Part shown: positions 9,320-16,692 of the stretch, in pieces
Position numbering within the stretch: position 1 is the stretch's first letter
How the letters are laid out: every line of letters starts with the position of its first letter
Assembly (NCBI GenBank): GCA_003235365.1
Contig: QJWJ01000243.1
Span: 1 to 52,741 of the forward strand
Direction: 5' to 3'
Origin: Deltaproteobacteria bacterium
Lineage (GTDB): Bacteria; Myxococcota_A; Polyangia; Polyangiales; Polyangiaceae
Length of the DNA stretch: 52,741 nt
Program-made: the position numbers and the translations under genes
Notes under the pieces: model-generated
The model's input: only the letters and a program-made list of their open reading frames with translations
Database searches by the model: none
Told to the model about the DNA's origin: nothing

Positions 9320-11068
9320 TCAAGCTTCGGCGCCGGCGCCGCCCTCCTCAGGCGACTCCCCGGCTGGGGGCTGAACGACGGCCTCGGCGGCTTGCGGGGC
9401 GAGCTCCGATCCCTCGTCCTCTCGAGCGGCATTGGCAGCCTCTTCGGCGGCGATCTGTTGACGCCGCGTCGCGCGTTCACGCTCCAACATCGGCAACTCG
9501 CTCTCCACGAAATGCCGCGCCGCCTTCTGAACGGAGCGAGCCTTCTTGTTGAGCAAACCGGTCTTGATCGCCAGGCGATCGGGATCCTCGCGGACGATGT
9601 CGCGCAGGGTCCGGTACCCGCCCTCTTCGAGGAACTGCAGGGTGCGCAGACCGATGCCCGCGACGAGCCGCAGCAACTCGCGCTCCGACGGCGGTTCGCG
9701 ACGCGTGAGCAGATCGCTGAAGCGATCCGTACGCAGGCGCTCCATCGTATCGGTCGCACTGCGTTTGAGTGCGGCGCCGCCTTCCACACCGTCCACACCT
9801 TCGATGGTCTGCAGCTCTTCGACGGAAGCCTCCGCGACCTCTTCCAGCGCGCGAAAACCGAGGCGATACATGGCGCGAGAAACGTCATCCGTGATGCCGT
9901 CGATCTCCCGGAACGCGGCCAACGCCTCTTCTTCGAGGGCCTTGAACTTGCTCTCGCTGATGATGTCGAGTTTCCAACCCGTCAATTGGGAAGCCAGACG
10001 AACATTCTGTCCTTTGCGGCCAATTGCAAGCGACAGTTTTTCGTCGGGCACGACGAGTTCCATTCGGTTGTCGGCTTCGTCGACGATGACCTTGTTGACC
10101 TCTGCCGGTTGAATGGCCGCGATGATGTAGCGCGCCGCATCCTGGTCGTAGGGCACGATGTCGATCTTCTCGCCTCGCAGTTCTTGCACCACGGCCTGAA
10201 CGCGCGAACCCTTGATGCCGACGCAAGCGCCGACGGGATCGACGTCACCGTCTCGGGTCGCCACCGCGATCTTGCTGCGCGACCCGGCCTCGCGGGCCAC
10301 GCCGACGATGCGGACGATGCCTTCGTAGATCTCGGGCACCTCGGATTCGAACAGTTTCTCCACGAGCTGTGGTGCGCTGCGGCTGAGAATCACCATCGGA
10401 CCGCGCGCGTCGCGGTCGATTTCCTTGACGAAGGCAACGATGCGATCCCCGGGGCGGTAGGTTTCACGCGGCGTCTGCTCGCGGTACGGCAACACGCCCT
10501 CGGTCTTGCCCAGATCGACGATGACGGTGTGGCCCTTCTCGAAACGGCGGATGATGCCGCGGATGAGCTCACCGCGTTTGTCCTTGTACTCGTTGTAGAT
10601 GAGGTCCCGCTCCGCGTCGCGGACGCGCTGCAACAGCACCTGCTTGGCCGTCTGCGCCGCAATGCGTCCGAACGTGCTGCGAGCTTGCTTGAGATCCAGC
10701 AGTGAACCGTACTCTTTGTCTTGTTGGCGCGCGCGCTCGGCGTCGTTGGGGTGCCAGAAGATCTGAAAACCGATCTCTTCGCCAACCTCGACGTCGGGCC
10801 AGTACTTCTGTGCAATCGTCGCTGGGATCTCGCTCTCGGGATTGTCGACCTCGTTGACGACGGTCATGTACTGGAACAGATCGATGGCACCGGTGTCGGA
10901 GTTGAAACGCGCTTCGAGTTCGCGGTCAGGACCAAAAGCAGCTTGCGCCGCCTTGAGGATCGCCGCTTCCATCGTCTCCACGAGCACTTGCCGATCGATG
11001 CCCTTCTCCTGGGCGACCTGGTCGACGATATGTCCTAGGTTGGCTTCGAAACCATCTGATGCTGCCAT
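9320..11068 (-). CDS. nusA: Transcription termination/antitermination factor NusA
   Basis: 582 residues. The N-terminal RNA-polymerase-binding domain (about 1-135) is followed by an S1 domain (about 137-205; RGIIRRFEKGHTVIVDLGKT), then two KH domains (about 230-350) including AIGRKGQNVRLASQLTGWKL. Acidic/helix-hairpin-helix repeats (IDGITDDVSRAMYRLGF, LVAGIGLRTLQFL) run to about 520, and the tail is Ala/Glu-rich. NusA binds RNA polymerase and nascent RNA and promotes pausing, hairpin-dependent termination or antitermination. The ATG at 11066-11068 has GGAG about eight bases upstream. A gap of 100 bases separates it from rimP. Its product probably acts on the hairpin elements in its own operon, as E. 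coli NusA autoregulates. Confidence 0.97.
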   Translation of the reverse strand: MAASDGFEANLGHIVDQVAQEKGIDRQVLVETMEAAILKAAQAAFGPDRELEARFNSDTGAIDLFQYMTVVNEVDNPESEIPATIAQKYWPDVEVGEEIGFQIFWHPNDAERARQQDKEYGSLLDLKQARSTFGRIAAQTAKQVLLQRVRDAERDLIYNEYKDKRGELIRGIIRRFEKGHTVIVDLGKTEGVLPYREQTPRETYRPGDRIVAFVKEIDRDARGPMVILSRSAPQLVEKLFESEVPEIYEGIVRIVGVAREAGSRSKIAVATRDGDVDPVGACVGIKGSRVQAVVQELRGEKIDIVPYDQDAARYIIAAIQPAEVNKVIVDEADNRMELVVPDEKLSLAIGRKGQNVRLASQLTGWKLDIISESKFKALEEEALAAFREIDGITDDVSRAMYRLGFRALEEVAEASVEELQTIEGVDGVEGGAALKRSATDTMERLRTDRFSDLLTRREPPSERELLRLVAGIGLRTLQFLEEGGYRTLRDIVREDPDRLAIKTGLLNKKARSVQKAARHFVESELPMLERERATRRQQIAAEEAANAAREDEGSELAPQAAEAVVQPPAGESPEEGGAGAEA

Positions 11069-11168
11069 TGCTAACTACTCCGTGGCGTTGGTTCAGCGGT
11101 GCTGTCTGACTTGAAACTCGTGCGATCGGGGACCTTGGAGGTGGCGCCCAGTGAAACTGCCCAGTGGA

Positions 11169-11738
11169 CTACTTGCTGCGCGGGCTCGCCTTTCGCCCGC
11201 CTGGCCCCTTGCTGCGGGCTTTGTTGCTCTTCGCCCCGTCGGGATCGAAGACGAGATTGGCCGACGCGATCGCATCGAACGGCACCGAAAACATCCCCTG
11301 CTCGGTGTCGACTTGTACCCTGCCCTCGTCGTCGAGCCCAAGCAACACTCCTCGCAGGCTGCGCTGTTCGGCGACCGGCTGTGACAAGCGCAAACGCGCC
11401 AACTCGCCGGCAAAGCGGGCGTACTCGGCGGGCCGATACAGCGCGCGCTCCAGACCGGGCGTGCCCACTTCCAGACGGTAGGCACCCGGGATCACGTCGG
11501 TTGCATCCAGCGCCGCCGACAAATCCCGGGAGATTTCCGAGCAATCGTCCAGGGTGACGCCCGCGCCGCGCTGGCCTGGCAGCTGTCGCTCGACGGTCAG
11601 ATACAGCACCCAGCCGCGGTTGTCCGTGCGCCAGATGAGCTCCACCCCTTCGACGCGATGCGCGAGCAAGATCGGCTCCACCGCTGCGAGCAGCGCATCG
11701 CTGTTCAAGCCTGTCAGTTTTTCGAACGCGAACGGCAT
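11169..11738 (-). CDS. rimP: Ribosome maturation factor RimP
   Basis: 189 residues. AVEPILLAHRVEGVELIW, a CSEISRDLSAALDATD segment and YRLEVGTPGLERAL define the RimP N-terminal domain (DUF150). The C-terminal Sm-like domain covers about residues 100-165, and the tail is Lys/Arg/Gly-rich. RimP acts in 30S assembly and is usually encoded before nusA, as here. I placed the start at the ATG 11736-11738, which gives the normal family length; no clear ribosome site precedes it. The frame is open far upstream, but that part crosses the leader terminator and is not coding. It is the first gene of the operon. Confidence 0.93.
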   Translation of the reverse strand: MPFAFEKLTGLNSDALLAAVEPILLAHRVEGVELIWRTDNRGWVLYLTVERQLPGQRGAGVTLDDCSEISRDLSAALDATDVIPGAYRLEVGTPGLERALYRPAEYARFAGELARLRLSQPVAEQRSLRGVLLGLDDEGRVQVDTEQGMFSVPFDAIASANLVFDPDGAKSNKARSKGPGGRKASPRSK

Positions 11739-11853
11739 GACGAAACACGAGAGGAACCAAGGGGGGATTACGAGACTTTGATGAGCTGGTTTGCCGCGTC
11801 GATCTGCGAGGATCGATTGCCAAACGCGACCCGAACCTTGAAAAACCCGAGCG

Positions 11854-11877
11854 ACAGAGAACTCGAACAGAGAACTC
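11854..11877 (-). repeat. Tandem 11-base repeat in rimP leader
   Basis: On the minus strand GAGTTCTCTGT occurs twice, with a 13-base period (11854-11864 and 11867-11877). The pair lies immediately downstream of the U-run of the leader terminator. It loosely recalls boxA-type antitermination signals, but the match is weak. Confidence 0.55.
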
Positions 11878-11882
11878 AAACC

Positions 11883-11911
11883 AAAAAAAAACGGACCCAG
11901 TCTGGGGTCCG
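11883..11911 (-). terminator. Rho-independent terminator/attenuator upstream of rimP
   Basis: On the minus strand a perfect 7-bp GC-rich stem CGGACCC/GGGTCCG with a 6-base loop (11892-11911) is followed at once by nine T (11883-11891). This is the clearest intrinsic terminator in the window. It lies about 145 bases upstream of the rimP start in the same direction and about 230 bases beyond the DUF1285-like stop. It either ends the upstream transcript or attenuates the rimP operon. Confidence 0.85.
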
Positions 11912-12003
11912 CTTTTGGACTAGCCCAAGTTTTTCGGCGGGGAACGTATCTCACCCGATTGCCAATCGCAAGCCAGCTCGTCGGGTGCCGGTCGCGGATG
12001 TCT

Positions 12004-12015
12004 GAACAGCTGTTC
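12004..12015. promoter_or_regulatory. Perfect 12-base palindrome GAACAGCTGTTC
   Basis: GAAC-N4-GTTC symmetry suits a dimeric regulator and resembles the Gram-positive type SOS (LexA) box, though inner bases deviate from that consensus. It lies between the DUF1285-like stop and the rimP leader. Function is unproven and a chance palindrome is possible. Confidence 0.3.
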
Positions 12016-12138
12016 GGTTGCGGTTGGGTTCGGGGCTGAACGGGTTCTGGTTGGGGGCGCATGGCGCGGCGCGCCCAGGCGCGGCTGGAGCAGGAATCAG
12101 GTTGATTGCTGCGACAAATCAAACAGTTGGGCGGTACG

Positions 12139-12645
12139 CTAGGCCGGTTCGGCCCGTTCCGAGCCGGCGATGGGGAACGTTACATCGCCCACGGCAAGTC
12201 CGATCCCCGACCCGCACTCGACCAAGTGCTCCGCGAGCGAAAGTTGCGCGTCGGCGCTGAAGCGCGCGTGGAACCGCCCACTCTTCACGTCGACGTACAG
12301 CGCGTCGTCACCCTGGCAGCGAAGTGTTTGCCCGTCGAGCGGTTCGCTGGAACCATCGCTCAACTCCAGCAGGGGTGGATCGCAGTCCAGCTTCACCGCG
12401 CTCACCGTGAAGGGGGCGTCCTCGACGGTCAGGTACGTCCAGTCGTAGCCGTTATCCAAGATGTAGCGGCCGTCGTCGGGGTGACGTCCGATCCATCCCG
12501 CGAACGCGCGCGCCATGCCCGGGTGCTCGACGCGCTTGCCATCGTGCCAGAACTGCCCGCGGGCATCGAGCACGATGCTGCTTTCGCGGCTCCGACCGGG
12601 TGGCGGGGGCAGGCGGTAGAACTCGGGGTGGTCTGCGGGCTTCAT
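12139..12645 (-). CDS. DUF1285-like protein
   Basis: 168 residues without signal peptide. The pattern of a short WHDGKRVEHPGMARAFAGWI segment followed by GRYILDNGYDWTYLTVEDAPF and a later LRCQGDDALYVDV block matches DUF1285/COG3816. These proteins have a small beta-rich fold and no settled function. The gene starts only 35 bases from a divergently transcribed methyltransferase, so the two probably share a promoter region. Its transcript would end at the terminator at 11883-11911. Confidence 0.7.
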   Translation of the reverse strand: MKPADHPEFYRLPPPPGRSRESSIVLDARGQFWHDGKRVEHPGMARAFAGWIGRHPDDGRYILDNGYDWTYLTVEDAPFTVSAVKLDCDPPLLELSDGSSEPLDGQTLRCQGDDALYVDVKSGRFHARFSADAQLSLAEHLVECGSGIGLAVGDVTFPIAGSERAEPA

Positions 12646-12680
12646 CGTAATGGCAGCCGTTCCGTGGTAGAGGCGGCGCG

Positions 12681-13418
12681 ATGGACGCCTCGGGCAGCAA
12701 AGACGCCAACCGCGCCTACTACGACGTTTTCGCCAAGCAGTATGAACGCATCCGCGGGCAAAACGACCCTGGAGGTTACCACGAGCTGCTCGACGAATTG
12801 GAGAGCGAGTTGGTTCAGCGCTACGGGGCCGGCAAACACGTGCTCGAAGTGGGCTGCGGAACCGGCCTGGTGCTGCAGCGGATCGACACCTTTGCCGAGC
12901 GGGCCGTCGGCGTCGATCTCTCGCCGGGCATGCTCGAACAGGCCAAAGCGCGCGGGCTCGAAGCGGTCGAAGGTTCGGCGACCGACCTGCCCTTCCCCGA
13001 CGCCAGCTTCGACGTGACGTGCTCGTTCAAGGTGTTGGCCCACATCCCGCAGATCGACCGCGCGCTGTCGGAAATGGCTCGAGTGACCAAACCCGGCGGG
13101 CACATCGTCGCGGAGTTCTACAATCCGAACAGCTTTCGCGGGCTGATCAAACGCTTCGGCCCGAAACTCTCCGTCGGCAAAGGCACCGACGAAGGCAACG
13201 TGTACCTGCGTTTCGACACGCCCGAGCAAATCGAGGCCATGACGCCCGACGGCTGCACCCTCGTCGACTCACGGGGCGTGCGCATCGCGGTCGCGTTCGG
13301 CGCGATGATGCGGGTACCCGTGCTCAAGGGCGGATTGCGACAGCTCGAGCGGACGCTGTGCGACACCTGGTTCAAACGCTTCGGCGGCTTTTGGATCGCC
13401 GTTTTCCGCAAGAACTGA
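12681..13418 (+). CDS. Class I SAM-dependent methyltransferase
   Basis: 245 residues with a Rossmann-type methyltransferase core. Motif I is VLEVGCGTG at about 54-62, the acidic residue after strand 2 lies in AVGVDLS, and the post-I motif is followed by DLPFPDASFDVTCSF and a motif III region EMARVTKPGGHIVAEFYNP. The arrangement matches Methyltransf_11/UbiE-like enzymes. The substrate cannot be told; a small molecule or lipid is more likely than nucleic acid. The C-terminal third (LKGGLRQLERTLCDTW) is less conserved. The gene is divergent from the DUF1285-like gene with a 35-base gap. Confidence 0.88.
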   Translation: MDASGSKDANRAYYDVFAKQYERIRGQNDPGGYHELLDELESELVQRYGAGKHVLEVGCGTGLVLQRIDTFAERAVGVDLSPGMLEQAKARGLEAVEGSATDLPFPDASFDVTCSFKVLAHIPQIDRALSEMARVTKPGGHIVAEFYNPNSFRGLIKRFGPKLSVGKGTDEGNVYLRFDTPEQIEAMTPDGCTLVDSRGVRIAVAFGAMMRVPVLKGGLRQLERTLCDTWFKRFGGFWIAVFRKN

Positions 13419-13447
13419 CCACCGGGTACCAGCTCGGCACCGTACAT

Positions 13448-13478
13448 CCCATCCGCACCGCACACCCCATCCGCACCG
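13448..13478. repeat. Short tandem repeat between convergent genes
   Basis: CCCATCCGCACCG occurs twice with an 18-base period (13448-13460 and 13466-13478), with a poorer third unit just before. It lies in the 122-base spacer between two converging genes. No clear hairpin-plus-U terminator accompanies it. Confidence 0.5.
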
Positions 13479-13540
13479 GATGCAGCTCGACACGCCGGCA
13501 CGCATCCGGCGCCGGGTCGCGAGTCGTCGTCGGTGATCGG

Positions 13541-14587
13541 TCAGAACGTGCCGCGCACACCGAACAGGGCACCGCCCTCGACGGCCGAAACCTCGGGAAG
13601 CACCGAACGCGCCGGGGGCGATTGACGCCGCTTGCGGGTGCCGACCGGGATCTCGTCGATGAAGTTGACCTGAGCTTCGAGGATCCCCAAACCGGCGACC
13701 AGAACGAAGCCCGCACCCGACCACAAGAAAACGCGGTAGGCGGTGTCCAGCGGATCGTTGAACTTGGAACCCTGAATGACGTTGCTGCCGCCGCCGGCCT
13801 CGTGGTGCACGTGCAGCTGGACTGCGGCGGAGGTCACCGCCGCGGCCAAGAGCCCCAGTTCGCCAACCAGAAAAACGCCGCCCAACACGTCGTCGCCGTT
13901 CTGAAACTGCCCGACTCCGAACGGGAGCGCGGCAATCCAGCGTTGGTTTTCGTGCACGAGCACTTCTTGCGACGCGAGCAACTCGAGCTGCCGCACGCGA
14001 CGACGTTCCGCGAGGGCCTGCTCCTGGCGCTGGCGTTCCTCTTCACGCGCTGCGCGCAACTGCTCTTCTTGGGCCTTGCGGATCAGCTCCAAGAAGTCGG
14101 CCTTGACTTTGAAAAACAGATCGCGGACCTGCGCGGGAAACACCACCGGGTCGGGCGAAGCCATCAGTGGGTTCTCTTGCATCGCTTGCCGCAACTGGCG
14201 ATCGGCATCGGATTCGCGCCCCTGCGCCAGCAAGCATGCCGCAAAGTAGACGCGCGCCTGCTCGAGTGCCTTGGACGGGACCTGCTCGGCGGGGTCGTCG
14301 AGTTGTTCGAAGAGCTCTTGATACGAATCGACACACGAGTCGTACGCACCCGACTGGTAGTACGAACGCGCCCGCTCCAGCGCGGCCGACACGCTCAGCT
14401 CGGCTTCGTCCTCGCCTTGGTCTGCGCTGCCTGTGGCCGCACTGGGGTCCGCCGCGTCCGGCGCGGCCACGGGTCTGGCTTCCACGGCCGGCGCGCCATC
14501 GGGCGTCTCGGCCGCGGGCTGCGCGGCGAGGTTGGCACTCAGGCTGAGGACCAAAAAGGCTAGGAGAATTCGACTTGGCCGGCGCAT
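13541..14587 (-). CDS. Exported TPR/coiled-coil membrane protein of unknown function
   Basis: 348 residues. A signal peptide ends near residue 22 (LSANLAAQ) and is followed by a low-complexity acidic Ala/Pro stretch. Residues about 65-145 read like TPR helices (LERARSYYQSGAYDSCVDSY, LEQARVYFAACLLAQGR). A charged coiled coil follows at about 165-205, then two hydrophobic segments at about 225-250 and 280-305. It starts 24 bases after the kinase gene ends on the same strand, so the two are probably cotranscribed and this may be a partner or substrate of the kinase. I do not recognise a named family. Confidence 0.7.
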   Translation of the reverse strand: MRRPSRILLAFLVLSLSANLAAQPAAETPDGAPAVEARPVAAPDAADPSAATGSADQGEDEAELSVSAALERARSYYQSGAYDSCVDSYQELFEQLDDPAEQVPSKALEQARVYFAACLLAQGRESDADRQLRQAMQENPLMASPDPVVFPAQVRDLFFKVKADFLELIRKAQEEQLRAAREEERQRQEQALAERRRVRQLELLASQEVLVHENQRWIAALPFGVGQFQNGDDVLGGVFLVGELGLLAAAVTSAAVQLHVHHEAGGGSNVIQGSKFNDPLDTAYRVFLWSGAGFVLVAGLGILEAQVNFIDEIPVGTRKRRQSPPARSVLPEVSAVEGGALFGVRGTF

Positions 14588-14611
14588 TCGGGTTGCGTGA
14601 CCCCAGCGACG

Positions 14612-16555
14612 TCAGGGCCAGGACAGTATCGTGGTCTGTCCCGCGGCGAGCGTAACAATTTTCCGCCGCGTTGAGGAACCCTCGGCGCGGTGGGTGAGCA
14701 CACAACTGCCACGCGCCTCGACCTGACTCATCGGGACCGAGCGGATCCCGGGCAAGGCCATCGCACCCGAAAACAGCGTCGGACAGCTCACACTCCAGCC
14801 TTCTTCGTTGCCCGAGCGCATGTCCAGAGTCGCATCCTTGAACGGGATCCGCCCGAACACTTGCTGAACCCCCGGGCCGGAAACCACTCGGATCTTCTGG
14901 CTGCTGCCCACGCAGCAGGTGTCGTTCGGTGGCACGAACTCGAACACGTGATCGCCGAGCGTCAAGTCGTGGACGACCCCTCCAAACCAAGGCCGCTCCT
15001 TGCCGTCGATCTTCACGCTGCCGCCCACGGCGCCCGCGAGCCGCACGGACACGCCGCGAGTCTCGCCGGTGTCGGGAGGTGGCACGTCCGGCGAAGCCGT
15101 CTCGCCGGGAGCCGCCGAACCCGCGGTGACCGAGGCACCTGGCGTCGCGCCGGTCGCAACGGGCCTGGCTCCTTCGCCGATGACGCCCCGCAACGGCGGT
15201 CGGCGAGGGGTACTCGTTGCAACTGGCGCATCGAGGGCGGTCGCGGTACCCCGGTCGACGGTCGGTGCGGGCACGACCGGGGCCGACGCGCTCGGCTGGG
15301 CCGTTGCCTGCACACCGGTCGTGGTGGGTGACGGGTCGAGCTTCAGTGCGTCCGATTCGGACGGCTCCGGCCCGCGCAGCGCGAGACTCGCCGTGAGCGC
15401 GACGGCCCCGACGCCGACCACGGCGACGACCGCGCGCAGCACGCCCGTCCGCCAGCGCATCCCGGAAACCTGACGCAGCAATTCCTTGTCGCCCGGGCGG
15501 TACGCCAAGGCGCGGTTGAACTGCGCCGAAGCGATCGGCACGAGCCGGTTCTGCCGCGCCTCGATACCGCTCTTGCGCAAGGCGGCGACGATGCGTTCGT
15601 CGAAGGCCTCACCGTAGGCATCCATGTCCTTCAAGAAGCTCGCAATCTCGTGGCGCGTCGCACCCATGCCCACACGCTCGAGTTCCTCTTTGACTTCCTT
15701 GCCGAACGCGGCGATGGACGCGTAACGGGAAGTCGGCTCGCGTTGCAACGCGCGTTCGATGATGCGTCCGAAACGCGCACCCACCTTGGGTTGAGCGCGA
15801 TCTGGGGCCTCGAAGTTGCCTTCCAACACGTTGCGCAGCACCTGCGCAGGATTGCGCCCCTCGAAGGGCAGCTTGCCGACCACACACTCGTAGAACAGCA
15901 CGCCGAGCGAGAACACGTCGGCGCGCACGTCCACGGGACGACCTTCGATTTGCTCGGGTGCCATGTGCGCTGGCGAACCGAGCACTTGCCCCGTCGAGGT
16001 GACGCCCTGGACGTCGAGCAGCTTGGCAATGCCGAAGTCCGTCAACTTGACGCGCGCCGGCACCGAATCTTCGCTGGAACGGGGTTCCGAGTCGCTGGAG
16101 TCGATCAGCACGTTTTCGGGCTTGATGTCGCGATGGATGACCCCCTCCGTGTGGGCGTGTTCCAAGGCGGCAGCAATTTCCAGGACCATGGCCGCCGCCA
16201 ACTCGACCGGGAGGCAACCGCGCTGCTTGAGCAGCTGGCGCAAGGTTACCCCCCGCACCAGTTCCATGACCAGGTAGCGCTCGGGCTCGTCCTCGTCGGA
16301 GACGTCGAACACCGCCACGATGTTCGGATGACGCAGCTTGGCAACGGCGCGCGCCTCACCGCTGAAGCGCGCCTCGATTTCGACGCTCTCGCGCAGGTGG
16401 CGATGCAAGAGCTTCAAGGCCACCTCGCGTCCGAGGCGCTTGTCGCGCGCTCGAAACACGGTGGCCATGCCGCCGTGACCGATCTCGTCGATCAGCTCGT
16501 ACTTGGACAGCTCGGACGGTGCCTGGGCCAGTGAAATCATCGCGCGCTCAGCCAC
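14612..16555 (-). CDS. Hanks-type Ser/Thr protein kinase with single membrane span
   Basis: 647 residues. The kinase domain (about 18-285) has the glycine loop IGHGGM, catalytic Lys in VALK (residue 48), HRDIKPEN (141-148), LTDFG (171-175) and the activation segment GSPAHMAPE, so all key residues for activity are present. Bases and spacing match PknB-like kinases. A single membrane helix lies at about 372-394, followed by a long Ser/Thr/Pro/Ala linker. The extracytoplasmic C-terminus (about 505-645) contains PEGA-like and Cys-bearing segments. It may sense the envelope and phosphorylate cytoplasmic targets. The start is GTG at 16553-16555; an in-frame ATG lies five codons later. Confidence 0.93.
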   Translation of the reverse strand: MAERAMISLAQAPSELSKYELIDEIGHGGMATVFRARDKRLGREVALKLLHRHLRESVEIEARFSGEARAVAKLRHPNIVAVFDVSDEDEPERYLVMELVRGVTLRQLLKQRGCLPVELAAAMVLEIAAALEHAHTEGVIHRDIKPENVLIDSSDSEPRSSEDSVPARVKLTDFGIAKLLDVQGVTSTGQVLGSPAHMAPEQIEGRPVDVRADVFSLGVLFYECVVGKLPFEGRNPAQVLRNVLEGNFEAPDRAQPKVGARFGRIIERALQREPTSRYASIAAFGKEVKEELERVGMGATRHEIASFLKDMDAYGEAFDERIVAALRKSGIEARQNRLVPIASAQFNRALAYRPGDKELLRQVSGMRWRTGVLRAVVAVVGVGAVALTASLALRGPEPSESDALKLDPSPTTTGVQATAQPSASAPVVPAPTVDRGTATALDAPVATSTPRRPPLRGVIGEGARPVATGATPGASVTAGSAAPGETASPDVPPPDTGETRGVSVRLAGAVGGSVKIDGKERPWFGGVVHDLTLGDHVFEFVPPNDTCCVGSSQKIRVVSGPGVQQVFGRIPFKDATLDMRSGNEEGWSVSCPTLFSGAMALPGIRSVPMSQVEARGSCVLTHRAEGSSTRRKIVTLAAGQTTILSWP

Positions 16556-16692
16556 GCGCGTGACTGCCCGCTAATGGTGCTCGACGGCGGAGCCGGGCGC
16601 GCGCACAAAAGCGAAACCGTGGTTCGAGAACGTTTCCCGACCGGCCAGCACGGCAGTCTATTCACGCTTCGGATACGTTGTGGACCGAGACG

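Larger units (their letters stand above)
11739..12138. promoter_or_regulatory. Leader/intergenic region upstream of the rimP-nusA-infB operon
   Basis: About 400 bases lie between the DUF1285-like gene and rimP, both on the minus strand. They contain the intrinsic terminator at 11883-11911, a tandem 11-base repeat just downstream of it (11854-11877), a short palindrome at 11956-11968 and a 12-base perfect palindrome at 12004-12015. A promoter for the operon must lie either in the 145 bases after the terminator or upstream of it; in the second case the terminator acts as an attenuator. I could not locate -35/-10 boxes with confidence. Confidence 0.5.

Noticed and set aside
5653..10705. Long open frames on the plus strand opposite infB and nusA (5653-7026, 8723-10705)
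   Set aside because: They mirror the codon bias of the real minus-strand genes, carry His/Arg-rich non-globular sequence and have no family motif or ribosome site.
11869..11878. AGAACTCAA on the plus strand matches the core of the mycobacterial NusA-binding rRNA leader RNA (AGAACUCAAUAG)
   Set aside because: The rimP-nusA operon is transcribed from the minus strand, so this RNA would not be in its transcript; the match is most likely chance.
11900..12130. Possible tRNA gene upstream of rimP, as metY is in E. coli
   Set aside because: No TTCGA-type T loop, cloverleaf pairing or CCA end could be found on either strand.
13448..13478. Tandem repeat between convergent genes as a CRISPR remnant or attachment site
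   Set aside because: Only two good copies with an 18-base period and no spacer, integrase or cas gene nearby.
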